A stretch of 64,000 nt of DNA from Nipponacmea schrenckii. Taxonomy: Eukaryota > Mollusca > Gastropoda > Lottiidae. A program made the translations under genes and the position numbers. Under the pieces are notes generated by a model that did no database searches, had not been told where the DNA came from, and saw only the letters and a program-made list of their open reading frames with translations. The DNA lies in NCBI GenBank assembly GCA_030562195.1, contig JAUJPP010000006.1, positions 1,364,001-1,428,000 on the forward strand, read 5' to 3'. Numbering within the stretch: position 1 is the stretch's first letter; every line of letters starts with the position of its first letter. Shown in pieces: positions 49,601 to 59,500 of the stretch.

Positions 49601-50329
49601 GAGTTTCCAACGCTCTCTGCCGTTTGCCAACATCCATAAACTCTGAAATAAAATGGAGTTAATATAGTTCATACATTCCAGTCTGAGTATACAGGTAGGG
49701 TAATGTAAATGTGGTGAAATTAATCCACAGGTAACCTGAGTCGAGCTTAGACCATCATATTCATGGAACAGGTAAGTTGGCACCATTAGTTACACCCTAC
49801 TATAATCAAACTCTATACCAATGTGACAATGAGAGGAAGTTCGGTTACAAACTTCCTGCCTTGCATCCAGGAGAACCAGTCCTCCGCAACAAGAAATCTT
49901 TACTTGCCATAATAAACTTATGTATTATCATAATTCGATTTCTTCAGTTAGTTACATAATAGAAACAATTTAACAACAGGTGGCATCCATTTTGTGAGTT
50001 GTGACACTTGAGTAGGGCAAATTGAAACCTTGAAAGTAAAGGGGAAGTGGGGATTTCTCACCCAAACACACCCCTCAATCTTTACAATACTTTAGACAAA
50101 ATATGCATCTATGGTCTTAGATGCACGACTTCACGTGACTCACAAAGTAAGGCTTAAACCCGAAACGATAGCACTATAGGCCTGGTCAGCAATCAGTGGC
50201 AATATGGCACCGCCATCGCCGGATTTCACTTGCTAAGAATCAACGCATATTTCAGGCTTTTTTCATACAACCAAACTTACCATTCGCACGTTTAAGTGCA
50301 TTTTCGGGGCGCTGGAAATAAGCGGGCAT
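31645..50329 (-). CDS. EIF3A: Eukaryotic translation initiation factor 3 subunit A
   Basis: Core scaffold of eIF3, which recruits mRNA and initiator tRNA to the 40S subunit. 21 exons, minus strand: 50281-50329, 49452-49642, 48844-48980, 46850-47013, 46518-46576, 45351-45491, 44550-44758, 42656-42827, 41717-41908, 38597-38713, 37751-37936, 36910-37047, 35987-36196, 35735-35839, 35394-35507, 34749-34871, 34233-34386, 33693-33864, 33095-33277, 31846-32675, 31645-31703. The join is 3705 nt, 1234 aa (human 1382), with every junction in phase. Start [15 protein letters not shown] and motif [13 protein letters not shown] are diagnostic. The PCI region falls in about residues 320-500 (exons 8-10). 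A long charged coiled coil (spectrin-like) follows in exons 12-18. Exon 20 encodes about 180 residues of [15 protein letters not shown] repeats. The end [10 protein letters not shown] matches the family C-terminus. Confidence 0.98.
32030..32540 (-). repeat. Coding tandem repeat of the eIF3a DRD region
   Basis: About 500 bp of exon 20 consists of roughly 30 bp units encoding [10 protein letters not shown] decapeptides, with 15-18 bp short units (RGPRDFD). Codon-level variation between units is high, unlike the non-coding arrays. Open frames in other registers and on the opposite strand ([15 protein letters not shown]) are side effects. Confidence 0.9.
33404..33598. mobile_element. hAT-like MITE copy, right end eroded
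   Basis: Starts CAGGGTTGCTGATTTT and contains ACTGGACATTTTAA, TTGCATAGAAATATCCTAAA and CAGACATGACTGGTTAATA, in the same order as 1171-1347. The right inverted repeat is degraded. EIF3A intron 18. Confidence 0.65.
34436..34545 (-). mobile_element. tRNA-like SINE head
   Basis: On the minus strand the A-box TAGCTCAGTCAGTTG (34526-34512) and B-box GGATTCAAATC (34477-34467) are about 35 nt apart, as in tRNA genes. No acceptor-stem pairing is visible, so it is a SINE head rather than a functional tRNA. EIF3A intron 16. Confidence 0.7.
35165..35336 (+). mobile_element. 172 bp insertion with 12 bp duplications and a hammerhead-like core
   Basis: Flanked by perfect direct repeats CTCCCTCTAAGT at 35153-35164 and 35337-35348, as left by target-primed insertion. 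Inside, CTGAAGA (35252-35258), the self-complementary GTACAAATTGTAC (35259-35271) and GAAACGCGTC (35272-35281) match the order of a hammerhead ribozyme (CUGANGA, stem II, GAAA, minimal palindromic stem III, UC). Pairing for stem I is poor. Such minimal hammerheads are known from Penelope-like elements. EIF3A intron 15, antisense to the gene. Confidence 0.55.
38150..38365. repeat. EIF3A-intron repeat, copy in intron 10
   Basis: Begins GTGAGTAAAATGAAATCCAT, continues with AACAGTGTGATATTTAACTC and TCTGCTTCTCTTACCATCTT, and reaches GACAAGCATTCTGTGGGG. Nearly identical to the copies at 41518-41700 and 47246-47440. A partial repeat of the last third follows at about 38366-38400. Confidence 0.85.
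38844..41435. mobile_element. TTAA-flanked inverted-repeat element, 2.6 kb
   Basis: Left end GGGGGTTGACAACC (38844-38857) is the exact inverse of the right end GGTTGTCAACCCCC (41422-41435). Both are flanked outside by TTAA (38840-38843, 41436-41439), the target duplication of piggyBac and Kolobok elements. No transposase frame is visible, so it appears non-autonomous. The left part contains a CTTGCCAGGCAAGG end at 38881, about eight tandem units of roughly 165 bp (TAGAGTGTTTACAAGCTAAA blocks), a GGAC microsatellite at 40376-40410 and ATATACGCCCCCCA. The right part holds further inverted motifs (ACGTTGGCTTTT and AAAAGCCAACGT). It fills most of EIF3A intron 9. Confidence 0.7.
40376..40410. repeat. 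GGAC microsatellite
   Basis: About nine GGAC units ending the tandem part of the element. The frame [12 protein letters not shown] over it is a signature I recall from many molluscan gene predictions over this kind of repeat. Confidence 0.9.
41518..41700. repeat. EIF3A-intron repeat, copy in intron 9
   Basis: Same unit and orientation as 38150-38365 (AATTGTGAGTAAAATGAAAT through GACAAGCATTCTGTGGGG). It ends only about 15-20 bp from the donor of exon 9 (exon edge 41717). Confidence 0.85.
42972..43946. mobile_element. CTTGCCAGGCAAG-terminus element, copy 3
   Basis: Left end CTTGCCAGGCAAGG followed by ACATACGCCCAC; right end ATACGTCCACAT, a 4 nt spacer, then ATGTGGGCGTAT, which can fold as a hairpin. 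The interior has about four tandem units of roughly 180 bp (CCAGGAATTTTTTTCAGAAT, TCTACAGTGTCCACAA) unlike the interior of copy 1. EIF3A intron 7. Confidence 0.7.
45020..45110. repeat. EIF3A-intron repeat, diverged copy in intron 6
   Basis: GGGTAAAATGAAATCCATCA, then ACAGTGTGATTTAAACCCAA and TATCTGCC, in the same order and orientation as the other four copies but with many substitutions and only the first half. Confidence 0.6.
45525..46174. repeat. Perfect minisatellite, 30 bp unit, 21.7 copies
   Basis: The unit CATATTCTTGTACATGGTAG plus AATATAACAT repeats without a visible mismatch over 650 bp. It lies in EIF3A intron 5, starting about 33 bp from exon 6. Both strands are open in one frame ([10 protein letters not shown] and [10 protein letters not shown] decapeptides) because 30 is a multiple of 3; there is no reason to think either is translated. 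Confidence 0.97.
47246..47440. repeat. EIF3A-intron repeat, copy in intron 3
   Basis: AATTGTGAGTAAAATGAAAT through GACAAGCATTCTGTGGGG, followed by a GGGATAAATTTTATCAAAGG tail. Nearly identical to the intron 9 and 10 copies. Confidence 0.85.
47730..48740. mobile_element. Longer hAT-like element sharing the MITE ends
   Basis: Starts CAGGGTTGTTGATTTA and ends TAAATCAACAGCCCTG, exact inverses. The outer 40-130 bp match the MITEs, including CCAGACATTCTAACATG on the left and CAGACATGACCGGCAAATAC on the right. The inner 800 bp are absent from the short copies and contain CCCGATCTACCGCCGGGAG and AAATCTCCCGATTTTTTT motifs. A weak duplication GGCACCAG/GGCACCTG is seen near both ends. No transposase frame. 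EIF3A intron 3. Confidence 0.65.
49096..49280. repeat. EIF3A-intron repeat, copy in intron 2
   Basis: GTGAGTAAAATGAAATCCAT, then TTTAACTTGAGATTTTCTAT and GACAAGCATTCTGTGGGG. A second partial copy of the last part follows at about 49318-49360 (TTTATAGATATCTGCTGACA). Confidence 0.85.
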
Positions 50330-50828
50330 TTTGTAAAATAAACTTTATCAATCAAACTACAATCGATTGAGGCAATCTAGTGGTTTTATTTTCCTCTACT
50401 CAAGAAAGCTCCATCATCCGCAATATGGCGGAGAAGCATGTTAACCACGTGGGGTGTGACGTCAGATTTTAACCTGAATATTTTCTGAAACGAAAGATAA
50501 TTTTGTTCTAGAGATAACTCTTTAATTTATAAAAATTACCAGACAACAAATAAATTCTTAAGAGTTATTTCAACGAGAACCTAAATATATAAATTGATTT
50601 TAATGCAGGGGTTTTACCTATTCTAAAATCAATTTACCACAGAGCCGTATGCGAGCATGAAAGAAGAAATGAAATATTTAACTTTTTAACTTTTGAATTA
50701 ATAATTTGAAGATTGTTGCAGTTTGCGCATTTAAAGTCTCAAACTTTGTCAATGAGAGTATACATTAATCAGTAAGACTTACCAGGTATCATGACTATAG
50801 GATTTATTAATCAGACTATAGGATTGAA

Positions 50829-52586
50829 TGGATTATTGAGAGATTCTGTTGTATAGTTTTATAGATTTATTAGATTATAGAGAGATTCTGTTGTATAGTT
50901 TTATAGATTTATTAGATTATAGAGAGATTCTGTAGTATAGTTTTATAGATTTATTAGATTATAGAGAGATTTTGTTGTATAGTTTTATAGATTTATTATC
51001 TTATAGAGGGATTCTGTAGTATGGTTTTATAGATTTATTAGATTATAGAGAGATTCTGTTGTATAGTTTTATAGATTTATTATCTTATAGAGAGATTCTT
51101 TTTGTAAAGTTTTATAGATTTATTTTTCTTATAGAGAGATTCTGTTGTATGGTTTTATATATCTATAAGATTATAGAGAGATTCTGTTGTTTTATAGATT
51201 TATTAGATTATAGAGGGATTCTGTCGTATAGTTTTATAGATTTATTAGATTAAAGAGAGATTCTGTTGTATAGTTTTATAGATTTATTAGATTATAGAGA
51301 GATTCTGTAGTATAGTTTTATAGATTTATTAGATTATAGAGAGATTCTGTTGTATAGTTTTATAGATTTATTAGATTATAGAGAGGGTTCTGTCGTATAG
51401 TTTTATAGATTTATTAGATTAAAGAGAGATTCTGTTGTATAGTTTTATAGACTTATTGGATTAAAGAGAGATTCTGTTGTATAGTTTTATAGATTTATTA
51501 GATTATAGAGAGATTCTGTAGTATAGTTTTATATTTATAAAATTATAGAGAAATTCTGTTGTTTTATAGATTTATTAGATTATAGAGAGATTCTGTTGTA
51601 TAGTTTTATAGATTTATTAGATTATAGAGAGATTCTGTTGTATAGTTTTATAGATTTATTAGATTATAGAGAGATTCTGTAGTATAGTTTTATAGATTTA
51701 TTGGATTATAGAGGGATTCTGTTGTATAGTTTTATAGATTATAAAGAGATTCTCTCATATAGTTTTATAGATTTATTAGATTATAGAGAGATTCTCTCAT
51801 ATAGTTTTATAGATTTATTAGATTATAGAGAGATTCTGTAGTATAGTTTTATAGATTTATTAGATTATAAAGAGATTCTGTTGTATAGTTTTATAGATTT
51901 ATTAGATTATAGAGAGATTCTGTAGTATAGTTTTATAGATTTATTAGATTATAGAGAGATTCTGTAGTATAGTTTTATAGATTTATTGGATTATAGAGGG
52001 ATTCTGTTGTATAGTTTTATTAGATTATAAAGAGATTCTCTCATATAGTTTTATAGATTTATTAGATTATAGAGAGATTCTCTCATATAGTTTTATAGAT
52101 TTATTAGATTATAGAGAGATTCTGTAGTATAGTTTTATAGATTTATTAGATTATAAAGAGATTCTGTTGTATAGTTTTATAGATTTATTAGATTATAGAG
52201 AGATTCTGTAGTATAGTTTTATAGATTTATTAGATTATAGAGAGATTCTGTCATATAGTTTTATAGATTTATTAGATTATAGAGAGATTCTGTCGTATAG
52301 TTTTATAGATCTATTAGATTATAGAGAGATTCTGTCGTATAGTTTTATAGATTTATTGGATTATAGAGAGATTCTGTAGTATAGTTTTATAGATTTATTA
52401 GATTATAGAGAGATTCTGTCATATAGTTTTATAGATTTATTAGATTATAGAGATTCTGTAGTATAGTTTTATAGATTTATTAGATTACAGAGAGATTCTG
52501 TTGTATAGTTTTATAGAATTTATTAGATTATAGAGAGATTCTGTAGTATAGTTTTATAGATTTATTAGATTATAGAGAGGTTCTGA
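50829..52586. repeat. Minisatellite, 42 bp unit, about 42 copies
   Basis: Unit AGATTATAGAGAGATTCTGT plus AGTATAGTTTTATAGATTTATT with many point variants (TTGTATAG, CGTATAG, TCATATAG) and several shortened units. Higher-order repetition is visible: a block of several units near 51700-51860 recurs near 51990-52170. Confidence 0.95.
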
Positions 52587-53348
52587 AGTTTACCAGTTTC
52601 ATTATTTTGATCACTGAAGGCGTAGTATAGCCCAAATGGCAGGTGTCGCCAAGGGAGCAAAAATCGAATGCAACCACCTTGCAGATTCTCGTAAAACATA
52701 CACTGCTCACAGTTCAGAGATTATTTATTCAACCTGTTTTGGTTGTACAGATTACAATAAGCCATATTAAAGAAATACATAAATAATTAATGCAGGCCTA
52801 AGTGGACTAAAAATCGAATGTCACATTTTGACAGATTGTTGTTATTCTTACTCTGGACAGGTCAGGATTATTTATTCAAAAACGCTAGTTTTCATTTCAG
52901 AACAAAGCCCATATTAATATTTTGCTATACAAAAATATGTTACATGCAGCCTAAATAAACGAGTACTTATTTTTTTATTAAATATACACGTGACCTCTCA
53001 GATTTTACAATTGTTGTTATAATTTTCCGTCTGGACATGTTACTGTGGTAACTAGATTACCAATGAAATGGATGCATATACTATACATCATTGATCACGA
53101 AATACCATGCGCATTATTATATTTTCAGTATCCTAACAATAAAATGTCTCTCTGTTAATATAAATGATTAAGTAGTTATCGTGGTTTATAAAACCTCAAG
53201 TCACGTGACCTTTATATACCAAGTTGTATGATTTGTTTATAAAATCGTAGCCATTAAATGGAAATTTATTAAGTGGCTTAAATAATCTGGAATGATTTCA
53301 CATGGAAACAGGATAATTGAAAATGATATTTATTAGAGGAACAGAGTC

Positions 53349-53982
53349 AGGTGATGTTTGGTGTTTCTATAAACAGACAATAGTACAACAGTGGACCACT
53401 CTCTAGAATATAACCCAGAGTAGGTTATGTCGGTGTTTCTATATCAGACAATAGTACAACAGTGGACCACATCTCTAGAATATAACCCAGAGTAGGTGAT
53501 GTTTGGTGTTTCTTAAACAGACAATAGTACAACAGTGGACCACTCTCTAGAATATAACCCAGAGTAGGTGATGTTCTGGTGTTTCTATAAACAGACAATA
53601 GTACAACAGTGGACCACTCTCTAGAATATAACCCAGAGTTAGGTGATGTCTGGTGTTTCTATAAACAGACAATAGTACAACAGTGGACCACTCTCTAGAA
53701 TATAACCTAGAGTTAGGTGATGTCTGGTGTTTCTATAAACAGACAATAGTACAACAGTGGACCACTCTCTAGAATATAACCTAGAGTTAGGTGATGTCTG
53801 GTGTTTCTATAAACAGACAATAGTACAACAGTGGATCACTCTCTAGAATATAACCCAGAGTTAGGTGATGTCTGGTGTTTCTATAAACAGACAATAGTAC
53901 AACAGTGGACCACTCTCTAGAATATAACCCAGAGTTAGGTGATGTCTGGTGTTTCTATAAACAGACAATAGTACAACAGTGG
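53349..53982. repeat. Minisatellite, 74 bp unit, about 8.6 copies, directly upstream of the MATH gene
   Basis: Unit contains ACAGACAATAGTACAACAGT, CACTCTCTAGAATATAACCC and GGTGATGTCTGGTGTTTCTA. It ends 75 bp before the ATG at 54058, so it probably covers promoter or 5' UTR sequence. Confidence 0.95.
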
Positions 53983-54057
53983 ATACTTTATGAAATATAT
54001 AACTCAAATTTATTGTTAATATGATTGCGCAATCAACCAGGCAATTGAACGTTTAAA

Positions 54058-54591
54058 ATGGCGATTGTGGTGAACATGGTACCTTTTGAGAATAACAAGG
54101 GAGATAAACATGTTGGAATATTCAGATTTAATATAGAAGATATGAATAAACTTGAACATTATTATCTCAGCGAGGACGTGTACAAGATAAATGGTTTACA
54201 ATGGATCTGCAGTGTGAAGCGATTTCAAGATGGAGAGTTTCAGGTGGCTATAGAACTACCTCCCAGTGCCAACCCTTTATTGAGGTCGTGTGTATTAGAC
54301 TTCAATATAACTCTATTAAACAGCAACTCAGCTAAAAACGCAACTTTGTTATATGAATCTCGTAGACAGTTTAAAGTAGGCCGCAAACACATGGGTCAAG
54401 CAGGTGTTATAGACTGGAATGTCCTGAATGATCCAAGACAAGGTTTTGTGGACAGTTATGGAAAGTTTACCATTGTTTTAAAGATTGAAAAGATACATCA
54501 GATAAAAAGTGATTTTCGAATATTTTTTATAATTCTGGGGATGATGGTTTTGATGTTGATTGTCATGGCTTTACTGTATAGATTAGATTAG
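54058..54591 (+). CDS. MATH/TRAF-like domain protein with C-terminal membrane anchor
   Basis: Single open frame of 177 aa. Residues about 20-145 have the layout of a MATH (TRAF-C) domain: FRFNIEDMNKL, a tyrosine-serine loop, NGLQWICSVKR (45-55), FQVAIELPP, CVLDFNITLLN (78-88), then WNVLNDPRQGFVDSYGKFTI (120-139) with the typical W-x-x-L...GFV...GKFTI ending. Residues about 154-174 (FRIFFIILGMMVLMLIVMALL) form one hydrophobic helix with only YRLD beyond it, which suggests a tail-anchored protein with the MATH domain in the cytosol. There is no signal peptide, BTB, RING or protease domain. The MATH assignment is by eye. I do not recognise an orthologue or function. AATAAA signals lie at 54774-54788. 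Confidence 0.75.
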   Translation: MAIVVNMVPFENNKGDKHVGIFRFNIEDMNKLEHYYLSEDVYKINGLQWICSVKRFQDGEFQVAIELPPSANPLLRSCVLDFNITLLNSNSAKNATLLYESRRQFKVGRKHMGQAGVIDWNVLNDPRQGFVDSYGKFTIVLKIEKIHQIKSDFRIFFIILGMMVLMLIVMALLYRLD

Positions 54592-54773
54592 ATACGGGCA
54601 GTGTACAGTATTTACCTTGATTGGGTCAGGGGGTCGAACAGGGGTCATAGGGGGTTGAGAGGTGACATAGGCAATTCACTATAACGATAAAAATTTATAT
54701 GTGAGTTGACTAAAAAGCCCCAACCTCTGTTCTTGTTACTTCGGATTTTCGAAAGGTTGATATTATCAGAATC

Positions 54774-54788
54774 AATAAATTCAATAAA
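54774..54788 (+). promoter_or_regulatory. Polyadenylation signals of the MATH-like gene
   Basis: Two AATAAA hexamers (54774-54779 and 54783-54788), about 190 nt past the stop codon at 54591. Confidence 0.5.
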
Positions 54789-55377
54789 TGATAGCTTTGA
54801 TGGCATTTGATTTAATTCCGATATTCAATCAAACTGTGTCTGTTATTCCTGTAATTCCACTAAATTATAGGAGCTTAATTTCATATCATATAAGGCCCTT
54901 TGTGAATGACTTCACCATACACATAGTTTTAGCGAAATTGAAGGAACATCAGATTATATGAATGGCGTAAATTGATCCTATCATTGTCTTTTGACAGCGT
55001 CTTTTAATCTCTTTAAGTTAAAAGAGTACGCACGGATAATGACAGACATATGTATATATACCGAGACTTTACTAGTTGCCTATTATTATGTATACGTCGC
55101 TTGCTCACATCACTATTAAAGATAACAGCTAATACGCCACAGTTACCTGAAGACTCCTCGCCAAAATTTAAACAGTAGGTTTCTTGTTGATGTAAATCGG
55201 TGCATAATTTTCTATATCATGTATAGTATGTACCCCATAGACTGAGTCTATACGCTAGAGAGTGACCCACGCATTAATAACCAAATTTCGTATAGACTGT
55301 CACCCTAATTAGAGCATGAAATAAAACGTGATCTATATTTATATCAGATAAATTTAACATAAAATACAAACATGTAA

Positions 55378-55895
55378 ACAGCCCAACGCTCAACAACAGC
55401 GCAAAACTCAGCTATAGCCCTACGCTCAGCAGCATCCCAACGTTCAGCAACATCCAAACGCTCAGAAACAGCCCAACGCTCAGCAACAACCAAACGCTCA
55501 GCTCAGCAGCATCCCAACTTTCAGCAACAGCCCACAGCTCAGTAAAAACCAAGAGCTCAGAAACAGCCCAACGCTCAGCCCAGCAGCATCCCAACGTTCA
55601 GCAACAGCCCACAGCTCAGCAACAGCCCACAGCGCAGCAACACTCAGCATCAGCCCAGACCTCAGTAACAGCTCAGAGCTCAGCAACACTCAGCATCAGC
55701 CCAAAGCTCAGCATCAGCCCTAAGTTCAGCAACATCTCAGAGCGCAGCAACGGCCCAGAGCATCAGCAACAGCTCAGAGCTCAGCAACAGCCCAAACCTC
55801 AGAGCGCAGCAACGGCCCAGAAGACAGCAACAGCCAAACGCTCAGCAACAACCCAACACCCAAAAACAGTCGGACGCGCAGCAGCAGCCCAATAC
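55378..55895. repeat. Degenerate minisatellite, 18 bp-based (CAGCAACAGCCCAACGCT)
   Basis: Imperfect array of 18 bp and shorter variants (CAGCAACAGCCCACAGCT, TCAGCATCAGCCC). It lies 3' of prominin. The plus-strand frame through it stays open from about 55332 to 55922 without an ATG. A minus-strand AATAAA at 56036-56041 may end the prominin transcript before the array. The rest of 54592-56563 shows no gene. Confidence 0.85.
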
Positions 55896-56563
55896 TGTAG
55901 GGTTTTGTTGTTTTCTATTACATGAGCCGTATATTCATAGAAAATGAAAAGCAAGAACACAAACAATATTTTGAAAACTCTTTTTTAAAATAAAAGCGGA
56001 CGATATATATATTTTAAAGCTAAGACTGAATTTTTTTTATTCTTAGAAAACATAAAGATGGAAATAAAAAAAAGTAATACTGATATTTAGAAATAAAATA
56101 CAATCCTAACTATCCAGTCAAACTTTCATAGGTAATTCTAATATAGGCCTCAAACAGTCAAATTGTCCATCACAGACCAACAACAATCAACCTAATACAT
56201 TTAAGGAAATTCACAGATATTACGATTTGAAACTTTAATATAACTTGTCTTAATATGAATATATTATATTGACTGTATGAGATGAACTGATTAATGACGA
56301 ATATGAGCTTATCAAAATCATAAATAAGCTTTGATATGAACTGATTAAAGACGAATATGAGCTTATCAAAATCATAAATAAGCTTTGATATGAACTGATT
56401 AAAGACGGAGAAGAGCTTGATTTAAATCAAACTAGTAGATCATACGAAATTAAAACATAAAAAAAACCTTGCAAATTATCGAGTATTTAAAAGCCATGCG
56501 TAGTGAACCCTCCCCGATAATTCTGTAGTCCCCTACCCGGGCTACTCCACCTAATGATGATAA

Positions 56564-59500
56564 TTAAACGTGATCGTCGCTGTGATCTATGTCATGCAAA
56601 GATAAGACTGGCGTCACACTGGTTTTTCGTCCTTTCTTCCGTTCCATACTGTACGACTTCTTAAATTCTGTTTTCTTCGTGAATCTGTGAATAAATCAAA
56701 ATATTAGTAAAAAGTATAGAAATTAGTGTGTTGATGATATTCCGTGAAATTATGACGGTAAATAAAGCCAAAAATATTGTGGGTGGGGTGTCCGATTCAC
56801 TGGACACACCTAATTACAGAAGTTCTAGCTAAATAATTCTGCACAACATTTAACAGAAGTTATAACCAAGATTTATAAAGTTGCACTGGACAATTACATT
56901 GTTAATTACTGTAAACTGAAACAAGCACCTGCTAGTAATTAGAAAGTTTTCGAAATGAAGTGAAGCTCTATAATTCTGATTGAAGGAAATTTGTGACCCC
57001 CCCCCCACTCTCATTTCCATTTAAACCTAAATTGATATAGATACCCTCACGGCCACAAATATCATATATCCAACAATAGATTGACCAGAGATAGGACAAA
57101 GAGATAAGTTTTGAAAAAACAGATCTATCAAACCTACTTTTTCACAGCTTTGTCCAAAAATCCTTCATTTTCTTTTGGTGTTTTCCTGGAACATAATAGA
57201 AAAGTTTACCATCAATTTTACACATTTATTTAAATATCTTTTACAAGCTCTACTTCACAAATCATATTAACATTCTTTCAGTCTTTTTAAAATAACATAA
57301 AACAATACCGAACTTACTTGGTTCCGAATATTTTCTCAAAATTAGCGTTTCTGAAAAACACAAAATAATGCAATAATAATAAATAGTTATTTAATCAGAG
57401 GGCATAGAATAGTTCGTATGATTTTATGGAAGCCGACTGCAGCCATATCTACTCTGGATGGACTTCTCACCAACGAGAAATCGAGGAAAAGGACGAGTAG
57501 AAGAGATGTTACGGCAGACTGTGATGACCATGGAAAGACTGTTTTCTCAACCTTTCATGCTCTCAATTAGATACTGGAGATGAGGAATGAAACTAAACCT
57601 TTAATACCGAGTACCTCTCATTGAAAAGATTTTGAGTTCGATCTTCATCAGTGTGACGGCGTACTGGTGTGACAATGTAATAGTGTAACGTCGATGTGAT
57701 TAAGCAATGTGATAGCATGACGTCGTGTTGATGTGACAATGTAATAGTGTAATTGCGTGGTGGTGAGACTATGTAAAAGCGTGACGGCGTTGTGGTGCGA
57801 CTGTGTAATAGCGTGACGGTGTGATGGTGTGACTATGTAATAGCGTGACGGCGTGGTGGTGTAACAATTCTATACGTGTGGTGGTGTGACAATGTAATAG
57901 CGTGACGGCGTGGTGGTGTAGCATGACGGCGTGTTTGTGTGACATTGTAATAGCGTGACGTCGTGGTGGTATAACAATCTAATAGCGTGAAGGCGTGTTG
58001 GTGTGACATTGCAATTGCGTGACGGCATGGTAGTGTGACGGCGTTGTGACGGCGCAATAATATGACGATGTGGTTGGATGACGATTTAATTATAAAGTAG
58101 GACAATCTAATAATGTGACGGTGTGACAGTGAAGTAAAGACAACTTACATATCGTCATTATGTGTTGTATCAACTATCAAACTTTTATAAATAAATAAAA
58201 TCAACAAGGACAAGGCGAGAATAATTACACCATTTATACCGTTTAATAACCACTCAGCATTCTGAAATAATGATTTGTGTATGAAATAAACATGTTAGAG
58301 TTTAATTCCGTTTAGTAATTTTGACATCAGGTAAGACCAATTATGACCAACGCCGTATTTTCTAGTCACCCTCAGAGGCTGTATTCCATTTAAAAGGTTG
58401 AAGGAAACCAAATCAAAGAAGTGTAAATACATTTATAGCTGTAAGTATTTAGGAATGGGATTTAAATGACGTAAACAACATATTAAAAAAACTAAATAGA
58501 ATTTTAATTCGATTGGTTTGAATATTGTTAGAACTCTCAGTGAGTAACTTTCAGTTGAAGACAATAAACGTGTGTCGTTATCAACTAATAGTATTAAAAT
58601 TTCACTCACCTCAAAATCTGAAAGTTTATCACAAAATCCATAAACCACCGAGTTATAGGCTTGAGATAAAGGTCCACACATACCAATACTGTTGGTCATC
58701 TGAAATAGCATGAATTGATAATGTGACACGATCCTATCTTAACATTCAACTCATGGGATTGATGCTAGCAATGGTCATGGGTTCATGTGCTTTTTGACCT
58801 TTTGTAACAGTGCTCTAGCTGACATAGCTAGAAATAATGTCTGAATATTATTGCTTGTAGGTTTACCATTTGGTAGATTGGTAGATAGGATGGCCTCTGG
58901 TCCATCTGGCATTCTTAAATTATTATATAGAAATAACACACTGGAAATTATGACTATGACTTGAACACTCAATCTCAGAAAAACATCTTTAAAAAAAACA
59001 TAACATGAAACTAAACAGTTCTGGTCAAGTGGCAATCCTCAGAAGTTTTCTTAAAGCTCGACACTAACAGAAAGTTTAGCACGGTAGGTTTTTGGTTTCT
59101 AATCAAATACTTGACTATACCTACCCAATGGGATGAAATCTTGGTAAATTCTGGTAGAATTGTTTTATAATCAGACCTCAATTCATCCACTCCCTGTAAT
59201 ATATATATATCTACACTGTTTCATTTTTTGTATTATATTGTGGACGAACTAGATATCTTATTTTATTGTGATTAAGTGATACAAATAGCTGCTAAAACCC
59301 TTTTAGAGGTATTTTGTATCTGTGTAACTATCATAAGGTTTGTATCGGAAATTTTATTGTTTGGCTGTTTGGTTTTTAATTCTAGAAAAGCTGGATACCA
59401 AAAATAACTATATTCGGGTCCTTATTACACCAAGACAATGGCATCATACCGACTTTGACAAACAAAATTGTGGAAAATTGAATATAAGTGAAATCTGTTT

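Larger units (their letters stand above)
50330..54057. other. Divergent intergenic region EIF3A/MATH gene
   Basis: Upstream of both genes. Near EIF3A there is AATATGGCGGAG (50423-50434, YY1-like). The rest is dominated by the 42 bp array (50829-52586) and the 74 bp array (53349-53982). The segment 52590-53340 is AT-rich with nothing recognised. Confidence 0.6.

Noticed and set aside
58775..59035. 86-codon minus-strand frame with a hydrophobic stretch (VIVIISSVLFLY) inside a prominin intron
   Set aside because: The flanking exons at 59125-59193 and 58610-58699 join in phase without it and match prominin order. Its acceptor-like site would lead into a stop in the phase-0 frame.
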